A DNA stretch of 64,000 bases. It comes from Bin55 sp965203735 (GTDB lineage Bacteria; Pseudomonadota; Gammaproteobacteria; Pseudomonadales; Azotimanducaceae). The stretch covers positions 434,001 through 498,000 of the forward strand of contig OZ241909.1 in the NCBI GenBank assembly GCA_965203735.1. Direction: 5' to 3'. Below are positions 52,623 to 62,520 of the stretch, piece after piece. The notes under the pieces were generated by a model. The model was not told the origin of the DNA. It made no database searches and saw only the letters and a program-made list of their open reading frames with translations. The position numbers were made by a program, and so were the translations under genes. How positions within the stretch are numbered: the first letter of the stretch is position 1; the number at the start of each line of letters is the position of its first letter.

Positions 52623-54470
52623 ATGAAGGAACTCACAGGACCATCATGGGACTTGTCCCACGAATACACTTCCCCGTCTGATTCTCAAATTCAAGCCGAC
52701 TTGAGGGAATTCACGTCTATCTTGGATCGCGTCGCAGAAGAAAACAGTGCGATTCTCGCAGTGATTGATCGAATAGACAGCATGAGCAGTTCCGAACGTT
52801 CGGGGGCGATAGAAGCTGCTCGCAACGTTCAGGATCTCTCCGAAAAAGCATCCAAATTTCTGGGTAATCCATCCACGTTTGCTAACTGTTTGCTCTCCGT
52901 AGACGGAAACGACGACAATGCCAAGACTCTTGAAGGAAGTCTCATCGAATATCGAGTCAAGTTCTCCGAGCTGATGCAACCACTGTCCCAGTTCCTGAAC
53001 TTGGTGCCTGATGATGTGATTGATGAATACTTGGACGACGAACGAGCCTCTGCTTCGGAATTTCAGGTTCGTCATACTAGGGCTCGCCGTCACGAACTGC
53101 TTAGCCTTGACGAGGAGAATCTCGTAAGTGCTCTTGGACAGAGCGGGATCCACGCGTGGAGTAGACTCTACGACCGTCTGGCTGGACAGCTGAAGTGCCA
53201 AGTTTTGGATGGCAATGACCAGCGAGAAGTGGGAATAGCTGAGGCTGCCTCGCTCATGCAGTCAACCGATGATCGAACGCGGGAAGATGCCTGGCGAGCA
53301 ATTAATCGTGCATGGTCGGATCACGAGGAAACCTGTGCCGCTTCCATCAATGCATTGGCTGGCTGGCGCTTGGAAATGTGCAAGAGGCGTTCAAATGGAA
53401 AGACTGTGCATTTCTTGGACGCGCCCGCTCATTCAAGCCATATCAAGCGTGAGACACTCGACGCTGTCATCGATGTAGCAAGAGAGTCAAGAGATCTGTC
53501 GCGTCGCGCTGCAAAAGCGCTCGCTCGAACCTACGGGAAGCAAAGAATCGGTCCCTGGGACCAGCGTGCGCCTGCACCCGAACTGCCGAATCAAGACGCA
53601 TCGATTCCCTTTGATGAGGGTCTGGAAATCGTTGCCAACGCCTATGGTCAAGTTGACGTTTCGATGGGTGAATTTGTACGAATGATGGCGGAGAACAAAT
53701 GGATAGAGGGAACGGTGGGTAGCAGTAAGCGTCCCGGTGCCTATTGCACCTCGTTTCCCAAGAGCCGGACTCCGCGAGTCTACATGACGTATTCGGGGTC
53801 TATGACCGACATAACGATCCTTGCCCACGAACTTGGTCATGCGTTTCATCACTGGGCGATGCGAGACCTACCCGATTCGCAGAGATCCTATGGGATGTCG
53901 CTGGCGGAGACTGCTAGTACGTTTGGCGAGACTCTTGTTCGAGACGCACTCTTGAACAAGGCGGACAGTCCGCAAACAGAGTTAGCGGTTGCATGGGAGG
54001 AACTCTCTGCCATTACGTCCTTCCTACTGAACATTCCGACTCGATTCGAATTCGAGAAAAACTTCTACGAAGCACGTCAGCAGAAACCATTGCTTCCAAG
54101 CGAGTTGAGATCTCTAATGGCAAACGCATGGAACGATTGGTATGGAGACTCACTGTCGGAACCTGACGATCTTTTCTGGATCAACAAATTGCATTTCCAT
54201 ATATCTGGAACTAGCTTCTACAACTTCCCTTACCTGTTTGGCTATCTGTTCAGTCAAAGCGTCTACCAACGGCGTGATCAATTGAACGGAGATTTCTTTG
54301 CACGCTACACCGGATTGCTGCGTGACACAGGTAGGGTAAGCGCAGAGCAATTAGCACAAACGCATTTGAGCGTCGATCTAACGGAACGGGACTTTTGGAG
54401 AGACACAGTTGCGGCCCTTGAGCCGAGGGTGGAGCATTTTGAGGGGTTGTGCGACCAAATATTTGACTAG
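52623..54470 (+). CDS. pepF: M3-family oligoendopeptidase F
   Basis: A 615-residue cytoplasmic zinc peptidase of the usual PepF length. The zinc motif is AHELGHAFHHW with H402, E403 and H406, and the third ligand comes from LAETASTFGE about 25 residues later. The upstream VYMTYSGSMTDITIL and the downstream HFHISGTSFYNFPYLFGY segments, with the substrate-clamping His/Tyr residues, are typical of M3B enzymes. PepF cleaves peptides of about 7-17 residues. No signal peptide is present. The ATG at 52623 matches the family start (WDLSHEY). No Shine-Dalgarno is evident, and no operon partner is present: a convergent ATPase gene lies 109 bases after the stop. Confidence 0.93.
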   Translation: MKELTGPSWDLSHEYTSPSDSQIQADLREFTSILDRVAEENSAILAVIDRIDSMSSSERSGAIEAARNVQDLSEKASKFLGNPSTFANCLLSVDGNDDNAKTLEGSLIEYRVKFSELMQPLSQFLNLVPDDVIDEYLDDERASASEFQVRHTRARRHELLSLDEENLVSALGQSGIHAWSRLYDRLAGQLKCQVLDGNDQREVGIAEAASLMQSTDDRTREDAWRAINRAWSDHEETCAASINALAGWRLEMCKRRSNGKTVHFLDAPAHSSHIKRETLDAVIDVARESRDLSRRAAKALARTYGKQRIGPWDQRAPAPELPNQDASIPFDEGLEIVANAYGQVDVSMGEFVRMMAENKWIEGTVGSSKRPGAYCTSFPKSRTPRVYMTYSGSMTDITILAHELGHAFHHWAMRDLPDSQRSYGMSLAETASTFGETLVRDALLNKADSPQTELAVAWEELSAITSFLLNIPTRFEFEKNFYEARQQKPLLPSELRSLMANAWNDWYGDSLSEPDDLFWINKLHFHISGTSFYNFPYLFGYLFSQSVYQRRDQLNGDFFARYTGLLRDTGRVSAEQLAQTHLSVDLTERDFWRDTVAALEPRVEHFEGLCDQIFD

Positions 54471-54579
54471 CAGTTCGCAAAAATCTTTGCCAACTGCTGC
54501 TTAATCCACTTGGAATTGCTGCTCCAATTGGCTCACTGTGTGGAGAATTTCGACCTACATACTGCCCTTCGAGATAGAA

Positions 54580-55785
54580 CTAAAGCTCGAGATCGAATTT
54601 GTCGTCGATAGATTTTTGAAGTGATGGAATCTCTCTATCACGTGCAATTCCAAGCATATGGTCCATCAGGGACGGGATGCCAGGCTCATAGAGATGTCCC
54701 GCACCCCTAGCCGGCCAGACGTATCCAAGTGATGAGAGTTCGTTTACCACTTCATGCGCTGGCGCATCCGCACTGACTCCCTTGACGACTTTTCTTATTT
54801 CATGCACGTCGATGTACCCGTTGTGCACAGATGTAGGTCCCGCAAAAGCAGCTGCCACAGCAGTAGCGTATGGAACCAAGTCCTTGGAATCCAGTTCTTG
54901 AAAGCGGTCTTCATACATCGTGTTTATTTCTTCTTCCCATAGCGGCTTCGCATCCACTAAGCTTCCCATATCAACCCTTCGGTTCCCTTGAGCCTCGGCC
55001 ACGTCCCAAATTGCATGGCCTATGCTTTGAATGAAGTGGGGATAGCATTGGGTTCGCTCAATCAGACGTTCTCGCTCCGCTCCATCCAACTCAACGTCGT
55101 ATCCCGCATTCTCCATTGGCTGAAACAATGCTGTCGTAGCTGACTCAATATCGAGACGCTCCAATCGCAATCGACGAGCTCTGTTGAGATACGTGGGACC
55201 AATTCTTCGCAAGTGCGAAGGAAGATCGGGAGTTCCCGAAAGCACAAATCTAAAGTTTGTCTCTTCACGATTCGAAGCTCTTGAGAGGGATAGGATTGCC
55301 CGCAAACTGTCCCCAGTGATTTCGTGCCCTTCGTCCACCAATAGAATGGTCGGTTTCTTGGTCATTAGATCAATGCAGCGCTTCTTGAGGTCGGCGATAG
55401 TTGATTCAAACACTTGCGATGTGGAGCGTCTGGCTCCTGCGCCGGTTCCTAGAAACTCAGCTCTTGCGTCTCCCTCTGTGGTAATAGTCCGTTCCGTTGG
55501 GCGTGGAGTCTCCAGCAATATTTCATAGACTTCGACGGGAGTGGGAACATCCGAAGGGTCCACAATAATCGACCGAACCTTTGACCTTTCTTTTAGACGC
55601 TTGTGCGTGAAACTTAGAAGGGCAGTCTTTCCGTTTCCTCTTGGACCGTAGACGATGAGGTCGCGATCGCCGTACGCGCCGGATTCGAGACTCTCTGCCA
55701 TTCTGTCGAGTATGTCAGTTTCCCGCTCTCTTCCAGCGAATACAGGAGGAACTCGGTCGTAGCCAGGTGTGTAGGGATTGCTCAT
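54580..55785 (-). CDS. ORC/STAND-like AAA ATPase
   Basis: A 401-residue soluble ATPase. Residues 15-22 (VFAGRERE) are the R-E-x-E entry motif of AAA_16/ORC-like proteins. Walker A is GPRGNGKT at 47-54, Walker B TILLVDEGHE at 146-155, sensor FVLSGTPDLPSHL follows, and the C-terminal part is a winged-helix-like segment with DVHEIRKVV. Unlike full STAND proteins it has no effector or repeat domain, so it may work with another protein or bind DNA. The neighbouring genes give no partner. It sits alone, oriented opposite to pepF and yhaO, and resembles ATPases frequently found as accessory genes in genomic islands. Confidence 0.8.
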   Translation of the reverse strand: MSNPYTPGYDRVPPVFAGRERETDILDRMAESLESGAYGDRDLIVYGPRGNGKTALLSFTHKRLKERSKVRSIIVDPSDVPTPVEVYEILLETPRPTERTITTEGDARAEFLGTGAGARRSTSQVFESTIADLKKRCIDLMTKKPTILLVDEGHEITGDSLRAILSLSRASNREETNFRFVLSGTPDLPSHLRRIGPTYLNRARRLRLERLDIESATTALFQPMENAGYDVELDGAERERLIERTQCYPHFIQSIGHAIWDVAEAQGNRRVDMGSLVDAKPLWEEEINTMYEDRFQELDSKDLVPYATAVAAAFAGPTSVHNGYIDVHEIRKVVKGVSADAPAHEVVNELSSLGYVWPARGAGHLYEPGIPSLMDHMLGIARDREIPSLQKSIDDKFDLEL

Positions 55786-56310
55786 TGACTGTCTGTTCTG
55801 AGAGGAGCAATGTGGAAGTGCAATTGACGTACGTATTGAATCACGAAATCAGTGGAAATCAAAAGGAAGGCCCCTCCAGACAATCGGCCTTACGCGTATG
55901 ATTGTTCACAAGTCGCATCTTGATTGTTTTGGTTGACCTCTACTAGTTCTGCAGAAAGGCAGTCGGTCACAATGCAGTTTACCTTCACCCAAACTCAATG
56001 CGTTACTAGGCTACTAGACGCGTCTTGCTTCCCATAGACCGAATGGCTTGAATTGGTCTGTGTTACATTTGCTACACATGATTTCCTGAACATGGTTGTG
56101 TGTACAGCACAACATTGGTAATATAATGATAAGGGGTCGACAGTGCATTAGTTTTCTCCCAGCGCTATACGACCTTGCAACTACTAGGCAAGTCAATATG
56201 CCGTTAAAAGGCTGATTCAGAATTACTAGGAGAGACGTGATCGACTCATCAAACTCTCCCTTTTCCAATATATTCTCAAGTACCAATCTGTATGAGGTTG
56301 AAATAGAAAT
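55786..56310. other. Divergent intergenic region, nothing recognisable
   Basis: This 525-base region lies between the start of the ATPase gene on the minus strand and the start of yhaO on the plus strand, so it must contain two promoters. Neither is obvious. A 90-codon minus frame at 56014-56286 includes a CSKC pair but shows no family likeness and is not supported. Confidence 0.45.
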
Positions 56311-57618
56311 GTGAAAGATCTACCCACTTCAAGATTCCAATTCGTACATACCGCAGACATCCACCTCGACAGTCCTATGAAGGGTCTGACCAAGTACGAA
56401 GGAGTAGCTGTTGATCGGCTCAGAACTGCAACTCGAGATGCTTTTAGCGAACTGATTAGCAAGACGATAGATGCTCGGCCAGCATTCGTAGTCATTGCTG
56501 GTGACCTTTTTGACGGGGACTGGAAGGACTACAACACTGGGTTCTTCTTTGTCAACGAAATGGCGAGACTACGGCAGGCGGAGATAAACGCGTACGTGCT
56601 ATACGGCAATCATGACGCTCAGAGTCAGATCACGAAGCGGCTACGGCTTCCCGAAAACGTCTTTGAATTCTCTCATAGGAAAGTCGATTCACTCACGATT
56701 GACGATCTCAATGTGGTCTTGCATGGCCGTAGTTATCCACAACGAGATGTTCAAGAAAATCTAGTTCAGGAGTATCCATCCCCTAGAAATGGAATGTTCA
56801 ACATTGGAGTGCTGCATACAGGGCTGGGTGGACTCGGGGGACACGTCAACTATGCTCCCTGCAGCCTTGAACAGCTTGTTGACGCAGGGTACGACTACTG
56901 GGCTTTGGGACACGTACATACCCGTCAAGTTCTGAGTGAACATCCGCATGTAGTCTTTCCTGGAAATCTTCAGGGACGGCACATCAATGAGGATGGACCC
57001 CGCAGTGCTTCTCTCGTTACGGTTGAAGAGGGTCGTGTGGTGGAAATCGAAGAGTGGGAATGCGATGTAGTGAGGTGGAATCGGCTCAATGTTAATGTCG
57101 AGGAATGCACAGAACTAGTCGATGTCATGACAGCAATAAGTCAGAAAGTAACCCAATTCCAAGAGGACAATGAAGGTGACCAAACGAACGCCGTACGCAT
57201 TCGACTCACCGGAACCACTCCGATGCATGGTTCGTTCATTTCAGGAAACGAAGACCTCACCCGCAACGTGCAAGCCTTGTCTTTGGATGCTGGAGGTGAC
57301 TCACTTTGGATCGAGAGAGTCGAGATCGATACTTCGCCTCCAACTACTGATGCAACAATCCAAACCTCGAGCGAAGCTATAGGCGAATTGAGGTCCATGC
57401 TGGATGGAGCGATAGGCGACTCCGAGCTGGAGGATCAGCTACAAATTGAGTTTGAAAGGCTGTCGGCAAAGCTACATGGTGAATTAAGAACTGATACAGA
57501 GAGTGGTGAAAGGGACTACACCCAAATGCTTGTTAAAGGCAAGTACCGAGAGTTACTAAGTCATACAGCAGATCGCGTAATGTTCGAAATTGCTAGAGGA
57601 GAACAGGATGCGAATTAA
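56311..57618 (+). CDS. yhaO: YhaO/SbcD-like DNA repair phosphoesterase
   Basis: A 435-residue metallophosphoesterase of the Mre11/SbcD type. Motif I is TADIHLDSP (D16, H18), motif II AGDLFDGDW (63-71), motif III LYGNHDAQ (98-105), then GVLHTGLGG and ALGHVHTR. The sequence DSPMKGLTKYEG is typical of YhaO rather than SbcD. The protein probably forms a nuclease complex with the ATPase encoded next, acting on DNA ends. Start is GTG at 56311. The gene overlaps the next start by 11 bases, and AGAGGAGAACAGG inside its end supplies the Shine-Dalgarno for that gene. Confidence 0.92.
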   Translation: MKDLPTSRFQFVHTADIHLDSPMKGLTKYEGVAVDRLRTATRDAFSELISKTIDARPAFVVIAGDLFDGDWKDYNTGFFFVNEMARLRQAEINAYVLYGNHDAQSQITKRLRLPENVFEFSHRKVDSLTIDDLNVVLHGRSYPQRDVQENLVQEYPSPRNGMFNIGVLHTGLGGLGGHVNYAPCSLEQLVDAGYDYWALGHVHTRQVLSEHPHVVFPGNLQGRHINEDGPRSASLVTVEEGRVVEIEEWECDVVRWNRLNVNVEECTELVDVMTAISQKVTQFQEDNEGDQTNAVRIRLTGTTPMHGSFISGNEDLTRNVQALSLDAGGDSLWIERVEIDTSPPTTDATIQTSSEAIGELRSMLDGAIGDSELEDQLQIEFERLSAKLHGELRTDTESGERDYTQMLVKGKYRELLSHTADRVMFEIARGEQDAN

Positions 57619-60600
57619 CAAGCTTAGATTGATACGTTACGGACATTTCACCGATGAAAATCTCGAGTTTCCCAATCCTGCTAGTGGCTCCGATTTTCAC
57701 CTAATTTACGGACCCAATGAAGCGGGCAAGTCGTCAGCTCGTTTAGCGTTGGAGGACTTCCTTTTCGATATTCCAAACCGATCGACCTATGGCTATAAAC
57801 ATGGATCCTCCAATATGCAAATTGGTGCTCAGATCCAATCCAACGGAGTGGAATTCGAGGCCGTTCGTCGCAAAGGACGAGCCAATACTCTGCGAGATCC
57901 TGAAACGAATGAAGCCCTGACCGACGGCGATCGTGAGCTACTCACTCTACTACATCACACAAGTCGTGAGACTTTCAATCGGATGTTCAGTTTGGATCAT
58001 GATCGTCTTCACAAGGGCGGGCAGTCAATGCTTGATGCAGAGGACGACGTGGGCAGGGCACTATTTGCTGCTACCGCCGGACTTCTTGATCTGCAAGAGA
58101 CCCTGGATGTTTGGAAGGCAGAAGCATCCCAACTTTGGGCTCCCAACAGGAGCAAGAGCCGAATCTATTATCAAGCTAAGGATCGTTTTGACGAAGCATC
58201 CAAGAGAGTAGCCGAGAGTTCGGTATTGGCCCGTGATTGGGAGAACCTACATCGAGCACTTGAAGATGTAGACAGGCAATTGAGCGCCGTGAGGGAAGAA
58301 ATCGACGCACTTGAGCCTCGCCAACGCAAGCTCTCGCGTATTAGAAGGCTCAAAGCCAAGGTTTCACGCTATTACGAAGTAGATAGGCAAATCTCCGAAC
58401 TCGGAGCGGTCATGGAACTCGCTCAGAACTCAATGGAAACTCTCAACGGGCTCGTATCCCAGAGTCAAATTCATGCAGCACGCATCAACGTGATTGAGCA
58501 ACGCATTGGCCAATTGAAAGCTGAACGAGACACATTGACTCTTGACGAAAAGACACTTGCAGACAAAACAGACATTGAAGAACTCAATGAACGACGTCCC
58601 CAAGTTGAGAAGTCCAAGCTCGACTTGCCGAAACACGAGGAGGACTTGCGTGAAGAACTTACCAAGTTTCAGTATTTGTCCGATCGGTTGGGTTGGTCCT
58701 CACTCACTCCAAGCGAGGTGGCGGAGCGAATTCCTACACGGGAATCAGGTCGCTTATCTCGAAAGCTGATCAGCCAGAAAGACACGTTGGATGAGAAGGA
58801 GAAGAACTGCAGGGATCTTTTGAAAAGTGCGACTCGAAATCGAGAGAAACTTGAAGAGGATTTGAACGATATCGGACCAGTTGTGGATGCCGATTTGCTA
58901 AACGCAACTATTGAAACCACACAGCGCGAACAGATTGCCCTATCCAACCTTCCGCGGTTACGGAGGCAACTCAAGAACCAGTCCCACGAGACAAAGAGAA
59001 TTCGGGAAACACTCAATCCGGCTGTTTCCGATACAACGGATCTAGAATCGCTTTCCGTTCCTTCTAGGGAAGTGATATTGAACATGCTCGATGATGTACG
59101 GAGTGTCGAGCAAGAACAGGCGATTCAAAGGGGCAGACTAAAGGACGCTGAGCGACAAGTCAGAGCAATCGAAGAGCAAATCGATAGTTTTCTGAAGGAC
59201 GAGAAACTGGTTACGGAAGAAGACTTGCAATCCCTGAGAAGTGAGCGCGACGAATTGTGGAAGTCGCTGAAAGCCGACTTTCTTGCAGATTCTTCCACTG
59301 ACCGCCCTTCTAGCGCCGGCTTACGGAATCCAATCGATCGAGCCAGGGAATATGAGGACAAGATTGGAGAGTCGGATGCGTTGGCAGACAAGCGCTTTGA
59401 GAATGCCAAGTCCGAAGCTCGCCACAAAGAAATGATCAGGACTCGCGAACAGTTGGAACGGGGCCTGCGCGATCTCCGTGAAAGAGCGAGCGATATTGAC
59501 GACGATTTTCAGAGAATTCAAAGTCGGTGGAAATCGCTTTGGGAAAAGGTCCCGTTTGAGGTTGGAGATCCTGCAACCATGCTAGCCTGGAGAGAGACAC
59601 GGGATTCTCTACTGTCGTCGATGCGAACCGAAGCGGAATTACGCACAGAGGTAGAACAACTAACTGAACTCGAAAAACAATCTCGACAGCGACTGTGCCA
59701 AGTACTAGGCGAATTTTCGGAGGAAACCGAGCAGTTGGAATTCGATTCCTTAGCCGAAGCGTTGGCGTACTCGCGCGACCGTGCTGCAAAGATCCAGGAT
59801 ACAAACTCGGCTCGAAAGAGCATCACTGCCAATCTGAAGGCTGCACGAAACGAGCTCAATCACCGTTCTGAAGACTGGGAGACTATTCAACAAGAGTCCC
59901 AGGAATGGAGTTCCGAGTGGTTCAATGCACTGTCCAACATCAACCTACCCGATTCGGAAAGTACGCGGCAAGTTGCCGAAAAGCTTGAATTGCTTGATGA
60001 ATTGCGAGATGTAAGCGCAAGAATCGACGACTTGAAGAAAAATCGAATAAGTCCCATTCAGTCGGAAATTCAGGAATTCGAGGATCGTGTCCGTTCCAAA
60101 GTGCAGGATGAGTATCCTGATCTTGATCGAGGCGAACCGATCGACATCATTCGTCAACTAAAGGAGAGACTGGATAGTTCCCTGCGGACTAATACCCGCA
60201 AGGAGGAGTTGGCTAAGCAATTGAGCGATCAAGAAGATCAAAAGGAGAAAGTCATTGAAGAACAGCGAGATACCTCCATCAAAATTGATCAAATGCGAGC
60301 TTTAGTTGGAGCACGGGATACAGAAGCCCTACGATCTTGCATAAGGAAGTCCGATGAATTGCGGAGCTGTCGTGATGAGCAGTCAAGACTACAGGAAGAA
60401 CTGCGGTCTGACGGCGATGGACTTTCCCTGTCCGAACTGAAGACAGAATGTGACTCTGTGGAGGATTTGGACGCAGCGCGGTCAGAAGAATCTAGGCTCG
60501 AATCTCAGCTTGAAAAGTGGCGGCAGGCGGAAAAAGAGTTATTGCCGCGACAAACAGAGGCCCAAATGCAACTCAATGAGATCAGCGGATCCGATGAAGC

Positions 60601-61168
60601 CGCGCGAGCTGAATTCGAAAAGGAGTGCGCGTTGGCAGAAATGAAAGATGCCATCGAGAAGTACATTCCAATACGTGCATCAGCGTTAGTTCTGGAATGG
60701 GCTATCGAACGGTTTCGCAAAGAGCGGCAAGGACCGCTGCTGAAACGAGCAAGCGAAATCTTCAATGCATTGACTCTCGGGTCTTTCGCGCAGATTGAAG
60801 TGCAAGTTGATGGAAACAAACCCGCTTTAGTTGCCTACCGCAATAACAATGACGAGGTTCGTTTGCCTGGTTTGAGCGAAGGTAGCCTCGATCAACTTTA
60901 TCTGGCGATGCGAGTTGCGGCGATAGAGGAACATGTAAAGGGAACGAACGCATCCATCCCATTCGTCGCAGACGACTTATTCACCAATTTCGATGACGCA
61001 CGCGCAACCGCCGGTCTAAAAGTTCTTCTGGAGCTCTCAAGGAAATGTCAGATCCTGTTCTTCACTCACCATCGACATTTGGTGGACTTGGCTCTTGAGT
61101 TTGCACCGGACCAGGTAACCGTGACTGAGCTCATGTCTGCAACAAGAGCACAAGCTGTCTCGACGTAG
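57608..61168 (+). CDS. yhaN: YhaN/SbcC-like coiled-coil ATPase
   Basis: A 1186-residue SMC-like ATPase. The N-terminal half-site has RINKLRLIRYGHFTDENLEF and Walker A GPNEAGKS at 35-42. The GHFTDENLEF and SLDHDRLHKGGQSML segments are family markers. Residues about 190-1020 are long heptad-rich coiled coil without a zinc-hook cysteine pair. The C-terminal half has the signature (LPGLSEGSLDQLYLAMR), Walker B FVADDLFTNFDD and the switch FFTHHRH. The ATG at 57608 is preferred to the frame-start TTG at 57590 because AGAGGAGAACAGG precedes it and MRINKL begins the conserved strand. It pairs with YhaO as a DNA-end processing complex. The stop is followed by a 94-base gap before the cytochrome gene. 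Confidence 0.93.
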   Translation: MRINKLRLIRYGHFTDENLEFPNPASGSDFHLIYGPNEAGKSSARLALEDFLFDIPNRSTYGYKHGSSNMQIGAQIQSNGVEFEAVRRKGRANTLRDPETNEALTDGDRELLTLLHHTSRETFNRMFSLDHDRLHKGGQSMLDAEDDVGRALFAATAGLLDLQETLDVWKAEASQLWAPNRSKSRIYYQAKDRFDEASKRVAESSVLARDWENLHRALEDVDRQLSAVREEIDALEPRQRKLSRIRRLKAKVSRYYEVDRQISELGAVMELAQNSMETLNGLVSQSQIHAARINVIEQRIGQLKAERDTLTLDEKTLADKTDIEELNERRPQVEKSKLDLPKHEEDLREELTKFQYLSDRLGWSSLTPSEVAERIPTRESGRLSRKLISQKDTLDEKEKNCRDLLKSATRNREKLEEDLNDIGPVVDADLLNATIETTQREQIALSNLPRLRRQLKNQSHETKRIRETLNPAVSDTTDLESLSVPSREVILNMLDDVRSVEQEQAIQRGRLKDAERQVRAIEEQIDSFLKDEKLVTEEDLQSLRSERDELWKSLKADFLADSSTDRPSSAGLRNPIDRAREYEDKIGESDALADKRFENAKSEARHKEMIRTREQLERGLRDLRERASDIDDDFQRIQSRWKSLWEKVPFEVGDPATMLAWRETRDSLLSSMRTEAELRTEVEQLTELEKQSRQRLCQVLGEFSEETEQLEFDSLAEALAYSRDRAAKIQDTNSARKSITANLKAARNELNHRSEDWETIQQESQEWSSEWFNALSNINLPDSESTRQVAEKLELLDELRDVSARIDDLKKNRISPIQSEIQEFEDRVRSKVQDEYPDLDRGEPIDIIRQLKERLDSSLRTNTRKEELAKQLSDQEDQKEKVIEEQRDTSIKIDQMRALVGARDTEALRSCIRKSDELRSCRDEQSRLQEELRSDGDGLSLSELKTECDSVEDLDAARSEESRLESQLEKWRQAEKELLPRQTEAQMQLNEISGSDEAARAEFEKECALAEMKDAIEKYIPIRASALVLEWAIERFRKERQGPLLKRASEIFNALTLGSFAQIEVQVDGNKPALVAYRNNNDEVRLPGLSEGSLDQLYLAMRVAAIEEHVKGTNASIPFVADDLFTNFDDARATAGLKVLLELSRKCQILFFTHHRHLVDLALEFAPDQVTVTELMSATRAQAVST

Positions 61169-61262
61169 ACAGGTACGAGGTTTCTGCTAGCCGACCTCAA
61201 ACAAGGCAAGTCACGCCTCGAATCTATAATTCTCACAGAAACCCCTAGTTTGCGTGAGAACC

Positions 61263-61697
61263 ATGAACAGAAGACCGAGAAAGCTTGTGCATGCATCAAT
61301 CATTGTTCTTGTTGTAACCAGTTTGGTTGCAACCGAAGAGATCGCCGATTATCGACATGAATCGATGGAAGCCATCGGTGGCCACTTTCAATCTTTGTTG
61401 AAGATTGTCCGTGGGGAAGTGCCATTCGACTCCCACGTCTCGATGCATGCCGACGCGTTAGCCGACTATGGCGAGATCATGGGTTCTCTATTTCCCGAGG
61501 GGTCAGAAGGCGGAGAAGCGCTACCCAAGATTTGGGAAGAACCCGATGAGTTCGAAAAGGCTGTAGAAGCGTTCAAAACTGCTACAGCTGATCTAAAGGA
61601 AACGGTCGATAACGACGGGTCGGAGAGCGATATTGGTTCTGCGGTTCGGGATGTTGGCATGGCTTGTCGCGGGTGCCACAACAAGTATCGAGAGTAA
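61263..61697 (+). CDS. Cytochrome c' / c556-type (class II) protein
   Basis: A 144-residue exported protein with a signal peptide (HASIIVLVVTSLVATEE, cleavage near residue 24), an all-helical body and a C-terminal heme-binding motif CRGCH at 135-139 followed by KYRE. A heme site at the extreme C-terminus is diagnostic of class II cytochromes such as c' and c556. In active cytochromes c' the fifth ligand is this motif's His; an N-terminal Met ligand would suggest c556, and MEAIGGH near residue 35 allows it. The ATG at 61263 is preferred to GTG at 61254. The convergent b561-type gene 67 bases away encodes a plausible electron partner. Confidence 0.88.
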   Translation: MNRRPRKLVHASIIVLVVTSLVATEEIADYRHESMEAIGGHFQSLLKIVRGEVPFDSHVSMHADALADYGEIMGSLFPEGSEGGEALPKIWEEPDEFEKAVEAFKTATADLKETVDNDGSESDIGSAVRDVGMACRGCHNKYRE

Positions 61698-61763
61698 ACC
61701 AACTCTTGACGTGTGTTATCTAACAACGCTAAAGTAGTTAATGCTCTAGGTGCCTGATCGCGC

Positions 61764-62441
61764 TTATCTCAGGTACTGTAACACTACATAGAATCCGGCA
61801 ATTGCGATGCCAAACGTACAGAGTGCTCTAGTCAAAGAGTACTGTGTTGGCTCTGCCGCAACAGGCTTGCGACCGGTAATCATGGACAACGGAATCGAGC
61901 TCCGCAGTATTCCACCGTAAACTGCGTGGGCGATTAGGTGGATTGCAATGAGCGAGATTATTACCCACCACACCTGGTGATGTAAGTCTGTTGCAACTTC
62001 TACAACTTCGTCGGGTACATGACGGACGAAGGGACCTTCTATAAAGACATCGTCGGTTGTAAACAGACCGGCGACTGACTGAATGCCTAGAGCGATCATC
62101 ATGCAAACGGCGAGCGCAATGCCGGGTGGCGTATGCGGGTCTGGATCCAAACTTCCTCGAAAGTGAGAAATGACCCGCTTGGGTGTCGTCCAATAGTGTC
62201 TAAATCGGGAGTATGTACCGCCCCATATACCCCATAGAAGTCGAAATCCCAACAACGCGACTACTGCGATGCCAGCCCATCGGTGAATCGTCATCGCATT
62301 CCAATCCTGGAACAGTCCGGTAAGCAATGCGGTGATTGCGCAGATAGCGATTAGCCAATGCCAGATGCGCAGTGGCCAGTCCCAAATCAAGGGGTTGCGG
62401 GTTTGAGAGCTTTTGGGGCCCGCCTCGGAATCTTGATTCAC
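61764..62441 (-). CDS. Cytochrome b561 / hydrogenase b-subunit-like di-heme membrane protein
   Basis: A 225-residue protein with four core transmembrane helices and a fifth near the C-terminus. Heme-ligating histidines are visible in helix 1 (RIWHWLIAI), helix 2 (TIHRWAGIA), and in the later helices (DLHHQVWW and IHLIAHAVYGG). The family accepts quinol electrons and passes them to periplasmic cytochromes, and the cytochrome c' gene facing it fits that role. The sequence is short of hydrogenase-specific extensions, so it is probably a free-standing cytochrome b. A 79-base gap separates it from ydbS on the same strand. Confidence 0.88.
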   Translation of the reverse strand: MNQDSEAGPKSSQTRNPLIWDWPLRIWHWLIAICAITALLTGLFQDWNAMTIHRWAGIAVVALLGFRLLWGIWGGTYSRFRHYWTTPKRVISHFRGSLDPDPHTPPGIALAVCMMIALGIQSVAGLFTTDDVFIEGPFVRHVPDEVVEVATDLHHQVWWVIISLIAIHLIAHAVYGGILRSSIPLSMITGRKPVAAEPTQYSLTRALCTFGIAIAGFYVVLQYLR

Positions 62442-62520
62442 GGCTTATCGAACTTTTTCTCTTCGCGAACTTTGAAGGTTAGGCAGGTCTTAAGCGGCGG
62501 AGCCATGACAAAGGAGCTTA

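Noticed and set aside
56014..56286. 90-codon minus frame with a CSKC pair
   Set aside because: It is a single pair without a second metal-ligand pair, without a Shine-Dalgarno, and lies in a divergent promoter region.
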